A stretch of DNA of 12,383 nt from JALHSV01 sp964553535 (GTDB taxonomy: Bacteria; Nitrospirota; Thermodesulfovibrionia; Thermodesulfovibrionales; SM23-35), in the NCBI GenBank assembly GCA_964553535.1, contig CAZKLK010000044.1, positions 1 through 12,383 on the forward strand, written 5' to 3'. The notes under the pieces are model-generated. The model had not been told where the DNA came from. It was given only the letters and a program-made list of their open reading frames with translations, and did no database searches. Made by a program: the position numbers and the translations under genes. Position 1 is the stretch's first letter; every line of letters begins with the position of its first letter. Below are positions 1 through 7,224 of the stretch, piece by piece.

Positions 1-28
1 AAAAACTATTACATGAGGAGAGATACAT

Positions 29-1327
29 ATGATCTGGAATAAAGAAGCTGAGTGCATGCGCGTTGCGGACATGAGAAAGCTGCAACTTTCCAGAATGAAA
101 ACAATTTTTAAACGCGCATACGCGAATGTTCCATATTATAAGAAACGGTTTGATGAGGCGGCGGTCAAGGTCGGCAATTTAAAAAGCCTTGGAGACATCA
201 GACACTTCCCCTTCACCACCAAAACGGATTTGCGGGAGGGATATCCTTTCGGGTTGTTCGCGGTTCCGCGCAAAGACATAATCGAAGTGCACACTTCATC
301 CGGGACCACAGGGAAGCCGACTGTGTCGGGGTACACAAAAAAAGATATAGAAATCTGGGGAGAGGTGGTGGCGCGCGCGCTCACCATGTGCGGCGCAACA
401 AAAGACGACATCATTCAGAACGGTTACGGGTACGGGCTGTTTACCGGTGGGCTCGGCGTTCACTACGGCGCCCAGCGAATCGGAGCAACGGTGATTCCGA
501 TATCCGCCGGACAGACTAAACGTCATCTCGACATAATGCAGGACTTCGGCTCAACCATCCTCACATGCACCCCTTCGTACGCGCTGTATTTGACCGAGGC
601 GGCCGGAGAAGCGGGCATAAACCTGAAAAAATTGAAATTGAAGGCAGGCTGTTTTGGCGCGGAAATGTGGACGGACCGGATGCGGGATGAAATAGAGAAG
701 AGGTTCCACCTTATGGCACTTAATATTTATGGCCTTACTGAAATCATAGGGCCCGGAGTCGCGCAGGAATGTGAGCGGAAGAACGGGCTTCATATTTTTG
801 AGGATCATTTCTATCCCGAAGTGGTTTCGCCCGATACCCTTGAACCCCTGCCGGATGGAGAAAAGGGAGAGCTGGTTCTCACGACCCTTACCCGCCAGGG
901 AATGCCGATGATCCGTTTCAGAACAAGGGACATAACGGCACTGAGGAGGGAAAAATGCAACTGCGGCCGCACGCTGGTTCGCATGGACCGCATAGCGGGA
1001 CGCACGGACGACATGCTCAAAATCCGGGGTGTCCTCATCTTTCCATCACAGATCGAGAAAGCTCTTCTCGAGATCAAGGGGGTCGAGCCTCATTACCAGA
1101 TCATTGTTACCCGCCCCCGGCACCTTGATGAAGTAGAGGTGCAGGTCGAGACCTCGGCCAGGTTATTCTCAGACGAGATAAGACACCTTGAAGAAGCGAG
1201 AAAGAAAATAGAGAAACATATCGAAAACACGATTGGACTGAGGGTAAAAGTCACGCTCGTTGAGCCGAAAACCCTGCCGCGCAGCGAGGGAAAGGCAAAA
1301 AGAGTCTTCGATAAACGGCAGTTGTAA
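29..1327 (+). CDS. paaK: Phenylacetate-CoA ligase (AMP-forming, PaaK family)
   Basis: This 432-aa protein activates an aryl acid such as phenylacetate or indoleacetate to its CoA thioester with ATP, giving AMP and PPi in the cytoplasm. The P-loop-like TSSGTTGKP lies at residues 89-97, the adenylate-binding YGLTE at 234-238, RTRDIT at 308-313 and the hinge/C-terminal GRTDDMLKIRG at 334-344. The C-terminal small domain continues to the end, and the length is normal for the family. The ATG at 29 has GAGGAG at 15-20 with an 8-nt spacer. The ACT gene follows 17 bp downstream on the same strand, and iorA faces the pair, which points to a role with arylpyruvate oxidoreductase. Family assignment is secure; the exact aryl substrate is inferred from context. 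The promoter lies outside the window. Confidence 0.93.
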   Translation: MIWNKEAECMRVADMRKLQLSRMKTIFKRAYANVPYYKKRFDEAAVKVGNLKSLGDIRHFPFTTKTDLREGYPFGLFAVPRKDIIEVHTSSGTTGKPTVSGYTKKDIEIWGEVVARALTMCGATKDDIIQNGYGYGLFTGGLGVHYGAQRIGATVIPISAGQTKRHLDIMQDFGSTILTCTPSYALYLTEAAGEAGINLKKLKLKAGCFGAEMWTDRMRDEIEKRFHLMALNIYGLTEIIGPGVAQECERKNGLHIFEDHFYPEVVSPDTLEPLPDGEKGELVLTTLTRQGMPMIRFRTRDITALRREKCNCGRTLVRMDRIAGRTDDMLKIRGVLIFPSQIEKALLEIKGVEPHYQIIVTRPRHLDEVEVQVETSARLFSDEIRHLEEARKKIEKHIENTIGLRVKVTLVEPKTLPRSEGKAKRVFDKRQL

Positions 1328-1344
1328 GATATGAAAAGGAGCGC

Positions 1345-1779
1345 ATGATGGAAGTTAAACAGATATCCGTTTTTCTTGAGAACAAAAAAGGCAGATTGTG
1401 GGAGGCAATGAACGCGCTTGCAAAAGCCGGGATCAATATCCGGGCACTCTCCATAGCCGACACATCAGATTTCGGGATACTTCGCCTCATTGTCCCCGAA
1501 CCCCAGAAAGCAAAAAAAACTCTCGAGCAAAGCGGTTTTGCCGTGAGGGAAAATGATGTTATCGCTGTCGGCGTCGCAGACAAACCCGGAGGGTTAGCGG
1601 CCGTTCTTAAGGTATTAACCGACGCCGGCATCAATGTCGAATATCTGTATGCCTTTGTAGAAAAAAGCGGGGAAAAAGCCGTCGTCGTGCTCCGCACGAA
1701 TAATATCAACAAGGGGAAAAATGTTCTTAAAAAGTCCGGCTTTACTGCGCTTTCACCCCGGCAGATATATCATCTGTAG
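1345..1779 (+). CDS. Tandem ACT-domain protein
   Basis: This 144-aa protein is made of two ACT domains in tandem (about residues 4-70 and 73-140), each opening with a beta strand followed by a GRLxEAMNALAKAGINI-like or GGLAAVLKVLTDAGINV-like helix. ACT domains bind amino acids, often as regulatory dimers. Stand-alone tandem-ACT genes are known beside paaK and ior genes, so it may sense an aromatic amino acid or branched-chain ligand for that pathway; the ligand is an inference. AAAAGGAG at 1333-1340 precedes two adjacent ATGs (1345 and 1348), so the start is uncertain by one codon. It is probably co-transcribed with paaK. Its last 38 bp overlap the end of the convergent iorA gene. Confidence 0.85.
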   Translation: MMEVKQISVFLENKKGRLWEAMNALAKAGINIRALSIADTSDFGILRLIVPEPQKAKKTLEQSGFAVRENDVIAVGVADKPGGLAAVLKVLTDAGINVEYLYAFVEKSGEKAVVVLRTNNINKGKNVLKKSGFTALSPRQIYHL

Positions 1780-3370
1780 TCTTTCTCTTTGACTTCATCA
1801 TCCGCCGGGTCACCAGGACGCATGGCCGGCGGGCAATGATAACGTTGACGCCCTCTGAATCAAGCTTTTCCCTGAGCAGGGCTTCGGCTTTCCGGACATC
1901 ATAAGGATCCACAACTTCCACCGAGGCCACATTGCAGGCCTTACAGATCTCCTCAAGGGAAACCTTTCCTCCCTGTTCCCCTTTTGCAGTAATCCCGGTT
2001 AGCGGAGTCGGCTGGTTGCCGGTCATTGCAACCGTAGAATTATCAAGAATAAGCACAAGGATATTGGCCTGGTTATACACAGCATTAATGAGGGCGGGAA
2101 TGCCGGAATGAATAAATGTAGAATCTCCGATAACCGCGGCCACTCTCTTTGCCCCTTGTTTCGCGATGCCTGCAGCCTGACTTATGCCGGCGCCCATGCA
2201 CAGGCAGGTATCCACAATCTGATACGGCGGATTGGCCCCCAGCGTATAACAACCGATATCGCCCGCGGTGAAAACCGGATCCGCCGCCTTTAACGCCTCG
2301 TAAAACTTCCCGTGCGGGCAGCCCGGACAAAGGACAGGCGGTCTTGGAGGCAGCGGTTTAGCAAGCGAGATGGCGCCTTCGCCTGTATTCCAGCCCGGGA
2401 CATATGCGGATAAGACATCAGGGCCGAGTTCACCCGTTATGCTGATTTCTCCGGATATCTTGCCCTTCACGTTAGCGGAATATTTTCTTGCAACCTCCTC
2501 CACAAACGGCTCTCCCTCCTCCAATACCCAGACCTCTTCCAATCCCCGGACAAAATCCGCTATCAGCGCTTCGTCGACGGGATAATAAGAAATCTTAAGA
2601 ACGGCAAAACCGGGTCCGTACTCTTTCGCATATCCATAACCGATGCCGCATGCGATTATGCCTTTTGTCTGTCCGTCCTTAAATGAGCGGTTCATTCCGG
2701 AGGCTGCGCCCCATTGTACCAACTGCTTCTGCTTATCCTGCAAATTTTGATGACATCTCAAAACATTGCTTGGGACGGCAATCATATTCTTCGGATCTTT
2801 CATCAAACGCAGGGGATTTTGTTCCCGGACAGCTCCCAGCATAACCGGTGAATAGCCATGGCAGATCCTCGTCACGGTTCTCAGCATCACGGGAAGTCCC
2901 AACTGTTCCGACAATTCGAAGGCCGTGATCGTCATGTCTTTGGCCTCTTGCGAGTCAAACGGTTCGAGGCACGGCACTTTCGCAAATCTTGCAAAGAAAC
3001 GCGAATCCTGTTCATTCTGCGAAGAAAAGGCGCTCGGATCATCGGACACGGCAAGCACCAGCCCTCCCCTGACGCCGAGATATGCTGCGGTCATGAAAGG
3101 ATCCGAAGCGACATTAAGGCCCACGTGCTTCATTGCGCATATCGCCCTTTTGCCCGCATAGGACGCCCCTATGGCAATTTCAAGAGCAACCTTTTCATTG
3201 ACTGACCACTCCACATCTCCTGAGAAATTACGGGCGATATACTCGAGTATCTGGGTGGCCGGCGTACCCGGGTAGCTGGTTGCCAGAGAAATCCCCGCTT
3301 CAATCGCACCCCTTCCTATTGCGTCGTCGCCGAGCATGATAAATTCCTGACCTTCCTGATAGTGTTTCAC
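1742..3370 (-). CDS. iorA: Indolepyruvate ferredoxin oxidoreductase alpha subunit, lacking the C-terminal ferredoxin domain
   Basis: This is the TPP-dependent catalytic subunit that oxidatively decarboxylates arylpyruvates to arylacetyl-CoA. The N-terminal pyrimidine-binding domain carries SYPGTPATQI near residues 32-41. The C-terminal TPP domain has CPGCPH (348-353), GDIGCYTLG (370-378) and a GDS...N thiamine motif (about 415-444), numbered from the GTG start. I place the start at the GTG at 3370 because AAAGGAG (3380-3386) sits 9 nt upstream; a TTG at 3391 would lie upstream of that ribosome site. The protein is 542 aa, shorter than typical IorA (about 600-650 aa). It ends in a basic linker after IIARRPCVLV, where other members continue into a two-cluster ferredoxin domain. 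No CxxCxxC motif is present. The partner iorB is not in the window. Confidence 0.9.
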   Translation of the reverse strand: MKHYQEGQEFIMLGDDAIGRGAIEAGISLATSYPGTPATQILEYIARNFSGDVEWSVNEKVALEIAIGASYAGKRAICAMKHVGLNVASDPFMTAAYLGVRGGLVLAVSDDPSAFSSQNEQDSRFFARFAKVPCLEPFDSQEAKDMTITAFELSEQLGLPVMLRTVTRICHGYSPVMLGAVREQNPLRLMKDPKNMIAVPSNVLRCHQNLQDKQKQLVQWGAASGMNRSFKDGQTKGIIACGIGYGYAKEYGPGFAVLKISYYPVDEALIADFVRGLEEVWVLEEGEPFVEEVARKYSANVKGKISGEISITGELGPDVLSAYVPGWNTGEGAISLAKPLPPRPPVLCPGCPHGKFYEALKAADPVFTAGDIGCYTLGANPPYQIVDTCLCMGAGISQAAGIAKQGAKRVAAVIGDSTFIHSGIPALINAVYNQANILVLILDNSTVAMTGNQPTPLTGITAKGEQGGKVSLEEICKACNVASVEVVDPYDVRKAEALLREKLDSEGVNVIIARRPCVLVTRRMMKSKRKTTDDISAGVKAQ

Positions 3371-3379
3371 GTCAATAGA

Positions 3380-3418
3380 CTCCTTTTGCAATAATTTTTA
3401 ATGCCGTAAATTATACCA
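3380..3418 (-). promoter_or_regulatory. iorA extended -10 promoter and ribosome-binding site
   Basis: On the minus strand the sequence TGGTATAAT (3410-3418) is an extended -10 element, and AAAGGAG (3380-3386) lies 9 nt before the GTG at 3370. No good -35 box is seen at 17 bp; a TTGCAC lies 20 bp upstream of the -10 box. The predicted transcript would start near 3403. Inference from sequence motifs only. Confidence 0.5.
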
Positions 3419-3446
3419 TTAATTCCGGTTGAAATGTGCAATTCTC

Positions 3447-3597
3447 ATACTACCCAAATCCAGCGATAACTATCTCGCACGATTGATAAACGCGTCATTG
3501 CGAGCACCTGCAAGGTGCGTGGCAATCTCCTTTCATACGACGAGATTGCTTCGCTGCACTCGCAATGACAATTCTTATCGCTGGATTTGGGTACTAT
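3447..3597. repeat. 151-bp nested palindromic (MITE/REP-like) element
   Basis: The outer terminal inverted repeats are 23 bp (3447-3469 and 3575-3597) with one mismatch. Inside them is a second inverted pair, GTCATTGCGAG (3494-3504) and CTCGCAATGAC (3559-3569), then a third, GCAATCTC (3522-3529) and GAGATTGC (3542-3549), plus a small local hairpin GCACC/GGTGC (3504-3518). The element codes for nothing and fills most of the gap between divergent iorA and the amidohydrolase gene. The inner GTCATTGCGAG...GCAATCTC unit resembles a dispersed palindromic repeat I know from many anaerobe genomes; that comparison is from memory. No clear target-site duplication was found. Confidence 0.8.
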
Positions 3598-3677
3598 TAA
3601 ATTGATTGGATCAGGCGGATGCCGTTCCTATTTTTCCCTATCAATTGCCTTTGTCATATGTGTAAAATAGTCGTACC

Positions 3678-4478
3678 ATGAAAGGAATAATTGACTTTCA
3701 TACTCATGCCTTTCCTGACGAGTTGTCCGGAAGAGTGATAAAAACGCTCGAGGAGGAAGGCGGGGTTAAAGCTTACCTCGACGGCACAATATCCTCCCTG
3801 CTTGCATCAATGGAGAAATGCGGCATAGAGAAGAGCGTTATCTGCAACATCGCCACAACGGCCTCGCAGTTCCATTCGATCTTGAAATGGTGCAAGAAGA
3901 TAAGGACTGATAGAATCATCCCTCTCCCATCCTTTCATCCATATGATCCGGAGTTCGAAGAGAGAATCGATACAATTAAGGGTGAGGGATTCAAGGGCAT
4001 TAAATTCCATCCATACTATCAGAAGTTCTCAATGACCGAAGAGAAGCTTTTCCCGGTATATGAAAAAATATCCCGCGAGAATCTGCTTCTTGTAATGCAT
4101 ACTGGATTTGATTTTGCGTTTCCGCGGGTGCGAATCTGCGACCCGGCGATGATATTGCAGATAACCCGGAGATATCCTTCCTTGAAGCTCATCACAACCC
4201 ATCTCGGCGCGTGGAAGCAATGGGACGAAGTGGAGCAGTTGCTGATTGGGGAGCCTGTTTATATGGAGATATCGTTTGCGCTCGACTATCTCGATGAGGA
4301 TGCCGCAGTCAGGACGATATTCCTGAATCACCCCCCCGAATATATCATCTTCGGCACGGATTCGCCCTGGACTGCTCAGGAAGGCACGCTGTCATTATTC
4401 AGGGGACTCGGACTCGGGGAAGAAAAAGAGAAGCTCATCTTGCGGGAAAACGCTCTCAGCCTTCTGAATTCCGTTTAA
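3678..4478 (+). CDS. Amidohydrolase-2 family metal-dependent hydrolase
   Basis: This 266-aa TIM-barrel protein belongs to the amidohydrolase-related family (PF04909 type), whose members hydrolyse or decarboxylate small ring or acid substrates with a bound divalent metal. The metal-binding DFHTH is at residues 6-10 at the end of strand 1. Further candidate ligands are H111 (IKFHPYY), H141 (VMHTG), H175 (TTHLG) and the catalytic D228 (FGTDSPW). The substrate cannot be told from sequence. The ATG at 3678 is fixed by strand 1 starting at residue 4. No Shine-Dalgarno is visible; TAAAAT at 3663-3668 lies 9 nt before the ATG, so the mRNA may have almost no leader. It is transcribed alone, divergent from iorA and converging on the DedA gene with a 21-bp gap. 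Confidence 0.82.
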   Translation: MKGIIDFHTHAFPDELSGRVIKTLEEEGGVKAYLDGTISSLLASMEKCGIEKSVICNIATTASQFHSILKWCKKIRTDRIIPLPSFHPYDPEFEERIDTIKGEGFKGIKFHPYYQKFSMTEEKLFPVYEKISRENLLLVMHTGFDFAFPRVRICDPAMILQITRRYPSLKLITTHLGAWKQWDEVEQLLIGEPVYMEISFALDYLDEDAAVRTIFLNHPPEYIIFGTDSPWTAQEGTLSLFRGLGLGEEKEKLILRENALSLLNSV

Positions 4479-4499
4479 CGCGCCCTTTCAGACTCTATT

Positions 4500-5108
4500 T
4501 TAGGATTTATTTTGCTTCCTTCTGTGCCGGTACACGTAAAGGCCCGCAATCAGAATGCATCCGATGATAAGATATACGGTCCATTGCCTGCTTAATTCCA
4601 GTATCTCTTCCTGATTGTTTCCGACAAAATACCCGATATATGCGAGAATACACACCCATATCCCTGCTCCCAACGCGGTGAACAGACAAAATTTCATCAG
4701 ATTCATTCTGCACAGCCCCGCGGGAAAAGATATGTACTGCCGCACCCCGATAATCAGACGTCCGATGAATGTGCTGATATGGCCATGCCTGAGAAAAAAG
4801 TTCTCCCCTTTTCTGAAATGCTTCTCCGAAAAGCCGACATATTTCCCGTACCTGTGGATAAAAGGCCTTCCAAGCTTAACGGCAATCGCGTAATTAAAAA
4901 GAGCGCCAAGCACGCTGCCCGCGGTTCCCGACGCTATAACTCCAACCCAGCTCATCCTGTTCTGGTATATGAGATACCCCGCCGGAGGTATCACAAGCTC
5001 TGATGGGAACGGAATGAAGGAACTCTCGACGAACATCAGCGAGATTATTCCCAGGTAGCCCATGCTGCCGATTGTGTCCACAAGCCATTTTAAAACTGAG
5101 TCTATCAC
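4500..5108 (-). CDS. DedA family integral membrane protein (SNARE-associated/VTT domain)
   Basis: This roughly 202-aa inner-membrane protein is of the DedA/VTT type, a family tied to lipid-carrier (undecaprenyl phosphate or phospholipid) transport and membrane homeostasis. Family marks visible are the ESSFIPFPSE re-entrant segment near residues 28-37, a GxxxG-rich segment ending in AVKLGRPF, the FIGRLIIGVRQYISFPAG motif at about 115-132, and hydrophobic helices to about residue 190 before a basic tail RHRRKQNKS. I choose the GTG at 5108 because GGAG (5118-5121) lies 9 nt upstream; a TTG at 5114 is only 3 nt from it. The gene begins 28 bp after the tRNA-Pro 3' end on the same strand and may be read from the same transcript. 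Confidence 0.85.
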   Translation of the reverse strand: MIDSVLKWLVDTIGSMGYLGIISLMFVESSFIPFPSELVIPPAGYLIYQNRMSWVGVIASGTAGSVLGALFNYAIAVKLGRPFIHRYGKYVGFSEKHFRKGENFFLRHGHISTFIGRLIIGVRQYISFPAGLCRMNLMKFCLFTALGAGIWVCILAYIGYFVGNNQEEILELSRQWTVYLIIGCILIAGLYVYRHRRKQNKS

Positions 5109-5136
5109 ATTCAATCACTCCATCCGTTGAATTATA

Positions 5137-5213
5137 TGGTCGGGGCGAGCAGATTTGAACTGCCGACCACTCACACCCCAAGCGAGTGCGCTACCAGGCT
5201 GCGCTACGCCCCG
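5137..5213 (-). tRNA. tRNA-Pro (anticodon GGG)
   Basis: Read on the minus strand, a full cloverleaf forms. The acceptor stem is CGGGGCG/CGCCCCG, the D arm GCGC...GCGC, and the anticodon stem CTCGC/GTGAG encloses loop TTGGGGT. The T arm is GGCAG-TTCAAAT-CTGCT. The anticodon GGG is at 5177-5179 and is followed by the purine 37 expected for proline. The discriminator is A and the CCA end is encoded (5137-5139). The tRNA starts only 10 bp after the MerR gene stop, so it is probably processed from an ihfA-merR transcript or a read-through transcript. Confidence 0.96.
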
Positions 5214-5223
5214 ATTTGAAGAT

Positions 5224-5622
5224 TTACCGGAGTTGACTCAGGATTTCTCTGAGCCTTTTCTTGACATGTTCAATAACCTGCAAAGGCTGGCGTACTTCCT
5301 TGTTTTGATTCTCTTTCAACAGCTTTGCTTCCTGTGATGAGAAATTTGATCCGAGCTGCTTCCTGACACCTTCAATGGTGAACCTTTCCTGATATAAAAG
5401 GTTTTTGATCGTGATGAGAAGTTCCACATCCTTTTTGACATAGACGCGCTGTCCCGACTTATTTTTTCTCGGCTTAAGAAAGGGGAACTCGGTTTCCCAG
5501 TATCTAAGCACATACGGCTCTACGTCCAGTATTCTGCTCACTTCGCCAATCTTGTAAAAGAGCTTGTCCGGGAATGATATTGAAGCGGAATATTTCAACC
5601 GCTCCGGAACAGATTTATTCAT
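5224..5622 (-). CDS. MerR-family transcriptional regulator
   Basis: This 132-aa DNA-binding protein has a MerR-type winged helix-turn-helix at about residues 22-90 (YKIGEVSRILDVEPYVLRYW, then the wing with GQRVY at 57-61). A short helical tail follows, ending in VKKRLREILSQLR and probably a dimerisation coiled coil. It has no cysteine-rich metal site or large ligand domain, so the effector is unknown. The ATG at 5622 overlaps the end of ihfA by 8 nt, which implies translational coupling. An IHF-alpha gene followed by this short MerR-like gene and a tRNA-Pro is an arrangement I associate with delta-proteobacterial and related genomes; that is recall, not a search. Confidence 0.86.
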   Translation of the reverse strand: MNKSVPERLKYSASISFPDKLFYKIGEVSRILDVEPYVLRYWETEFPFLKPRKNKSGQRVYVKKDVELLITIKNLLYQERFTIEGVRKQLGSNFSSQEAKLLKENQNKEVRQPLQVIEHVKKRLREILSQLR

Positions 5623-5899
5623 TCACTTTTTCCATTAATGCCTTCAATTGATTGCTCGCCCTGAACGTGATGACCCTTCGCGGGGTTATCTCAAGGTCAT
5701 CTCCGGTTTTGGGATTTCTTCCTCTTCGCGACATTTTCTTTCTTACATTGAATGTGCCGAAGCCGGACAGTTTCACTGATTCGCCTTCCACAAACGTCTG
5801 CTTCATCGTCTCGAACAGAATTTCAATTATCTCCTGCGCCTCCTTTTTAGATAGTCCTATCTTCTCAAAAATGTTCTCAACCAAGTCTGCCTTTGTCAT
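5615..5899 (-). CDS. ihfA: Integration host factor alpha subunit (HU/IHF family)
   Basis: This 94-aa nucleoid protein bends DNA as a dimer. It has the family core: MTKADLVENIF at the N terminus, KLSGFGTF at residues 43-50, the beta-arm with RNPKTG at 61-66 (intercalating P63), and RRVITFRAS near 74-82. It matches IHF-alpha better than HU because of the KLSGFG and RNPKTG pattern, but an HU-like role cannot be excluded. The ATG at 5899 is preferred over an in-frame codon at 5950: GAGG lies 7 nt upstream of it, and the promoter puts the transcript start near 5915, downstream of 5950. It is the first gene of the ihfA-merR-tRNA run. Confidence 0.9.
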   Translation of the reverse strand: MTKADLVENIFEKIGLSKKEAQEIIEILFETMKQTFVEGESVKLSGFGTFNVRKKMSRRGRNPKTGDDLEITPRRVITFRASNQLKALMEKVNE

Positions 5900-5921
5900 G
5901 ATATAACCTCGATTTTTCTTA

Positions 5922-5950
5922 ATTATATTAATGGGATATGCACTTGTCAA
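5922..5950 (-). promoter_or_regulatory. Consensus sigma-70 promoter for ihfA
   Basis: On the minus strand TTGACA (5945-5950) and TATAAT (5922-5927) are both exact consensus hexamers separated by exactly 17 bp. Transcription would begin near 5915, leaving a leader of about 15 nt with GAGG before the ihfA ATG at 5899. Confidence 0.88.
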
Positions 5951-6020
5951 GAAGAATTTCTGAAATTATGTCCCTGAATCCGCCTTGAATATGCAGGACT
6001 ATAATGATTATTATGTCACC

Positions 6021-6407
6021 GTGATTTACGGGATAGGCATAGATATCATAAATATTGACCGCGTTAGGGCAGTCGTCAAAAAATGGGGGGAAAGGTTTCT
6101 GAAAAAGGTATACACAAAGCATGAAATTTCTTACTGCTACAAGAGAAATAATCCATATCCTTCCCTCGCCGTCCGGTTCGCCGCCAAGGAAGCATTGATC
6201 AAAGCTATGGCTGCCGCAATTCCCATATCATTTGCGGACATAGAAGTGGTCAATACGGAAGCCGGCAAGCCTTTTTTCGTCTTCAGCGAAAAAATCAATG
6301 CCCATTTCAAAAAACATAATATAACTGCCGCTCATCTGAGCATAAGCCATGATCATGAGTATGGAGTGGCATCGGTTATCCTGGAACGGCAAGAAATTAT
6401 TGAGTAA
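6021..6407 (+). CDS. acpS: Holo-[acyl-carrier-protein] synthase
   Basis: This 128-aa enzyme transfers the 4'-phosphopantetheine arm of CoA to apo-ACP in the cytoplasm. The AcpS signature begins at residue 2 with IYGIGIDI (Mg ligand D8). RFAAKEAL at 52-59 carries the second Mg ligand E57 and K56, and LSISHD at 106-111 is the closing motif; the length is normal. I place the start at the GTG at 6021 because family members begin MI(Y/F)GIGxD; upstream in-frame codons (TTG 5985, ATG 5991) would add an unrelated tail. No clear Shine-Dalgarno is seen. TATAAT at 6000-6005 lies 15 nt upstream and may serve as its -10. It converges on mtgA with an 11-bp overlap of the two 3' ends. Confidence 0.9.
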   Translation: MIYGIGIDIINIDRVRAVVKKWGERFLKKVYTKHEISYCYKRNNPYPSLAVRFAAKEALIKAMAAAIPISFADIEVVNTEAGKPFFVFSEKINAHFKKHNITAAHLSISHDHEYGVASVILERQEIIE

Positions 6408-7224
6408 CGGCTGTCCCCTGCCCCGGCGGGGTCCGGTGCGGCGCTTCCTGCCGGGTATCCGCTCCTTTCAGCTCCGGTGAAGCGATAACTACATCTGCCA
6501 TAACTTCCTCATACCCGGGCACAACGATACCGCGCCTGACCATTACATTGTAAATCAGGCTCGCCCGGTTGACAACATAACTGCTTTCCCCGGTCGGATT
6601 GTATTTTCTCGGATTCGGGAGAACTGCCGCGAGTCGCGCCGCCTCTTCAGGCTCAATATCTGAAGCAGATTTGCCATAGTAATATCCCGCCGCCGTCCCG
6701 ATGCCGAATATTCCCCTGTCCCCCCATTCGGCTACATTCAAATAAATCTCAAGGATTCGCTTTTTCTTTAATGATCTCTCCATTCTCCAGGTTATTATGG
6801 CCTCTCTCACTTTTCTGGCCGGATTCTTTGCAGGCGTCAGGTACAGGTTTTTCGCAAGCTGCTGGGTTATTGTGCTTCCGCCGACTTTGAACTCCTTTTC
6901 TTTGATATCTTTTTCGATAGCTTTCCGGATCGCTTCGTAATCAAACCCCTCGTGACTCCAGAATTTGTCGTCTTCCGCAATCAATACAGCCTTTATCAGA
7001 TATGGAGAGATATGTGCAAGGGGAACCCATTTCTGCTGAACCCGGTAATTCCTGCCCTCGCGCTTCCATTCCTTTTCACGGTACTCCATAAATGAGGTTT
7101 TCCCGGGGTTTTTTGTTTTGAGTTTTGAAATGTCGGGAACTGCTGACAGATAGATTACGGCGCCGGCCAGAACAGGCAAGAGCAAAATCAGAGCGCTTCT
7201 GCTACTTCTGAATTTCAGTGCCAA
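6397..7224 (-). CDS. mtgA: Monofunctional biosynthetic peptidoglycan transglycosylase
   Basis: This roughly 275-aa GT51 enzyme polymerises lipid II into glycan strands at the outer face of the inner membrane. A single N-terminal membrane anchor spans about residues 10-28. GT51 motifs follow in order: AEDDKFWSHEGFD (83-95, catalytic E84), GGSTITQQLAKNLYL (115-129), RKVREAIITWRMER (137-150), and KKRILEIYLNVAEWG (154-168). There is no transpeptidase domain, so it is MtgA rather than a class A PBP. The TTG start at 7224 lies inside the end of argB (23-nt overlap) with AGGG very close upstream; a CTG two codons later is an alternative. It is the last gene of the fmdE-argB-mtgA operon. The proline-rich tail after about residue 255 is not conserved. 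Confidence 0.9.
   Translation of the reverse strand: MALKFRSSRSALILLLPVLAGAVIYLSAVPDISKLKTKNPGKTSFMEYREKEWKREGRNYRVQQKWVPLAHISPYLIKAVLIAEDDKFWSHEGFDYEAIRKAIEKDIKEKEFKVGGSTITQQLAKNLYLTPAKNPARKVREAIITWRMERSLKKKRILEIYLNVAEWGDRGIFGIGTAAGYYYGKSASDIEPEEAARLAAVLPNPRKYNPTGESSYVVNRASLIYNVMVRRGIVVPGYEEVMADVVIASPELKGADTRQEAPHRTPPGQGTAVTQ

Noticed and set aside
1251..1712. 153-aa minus-strand open frame across the ACT gene
   Set aside because: It is antisense to the ACT gene, shows no motif (in particular no ferredoxin cysteines that would extend iorA), and has shadow-like composition.
2858..3205. 115-aa plus-strand open frame inside iorA
   Set aside because: It lies fully antisense to conserved IorA coding sequence and has no family features.
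3447..3597. CRISPR array or riboswitch
   Set aside because: There are no regularly spaced direct repeats; the structure is a set of nested inverted repeats, which fits a MITE-like element better.
6418..6432. CCCC-GGC-GGGG hairpin near the mtgA end as a terminator
   Set aside because: It lies inside the mtgA coding sequence and has no following T-run on either strand.
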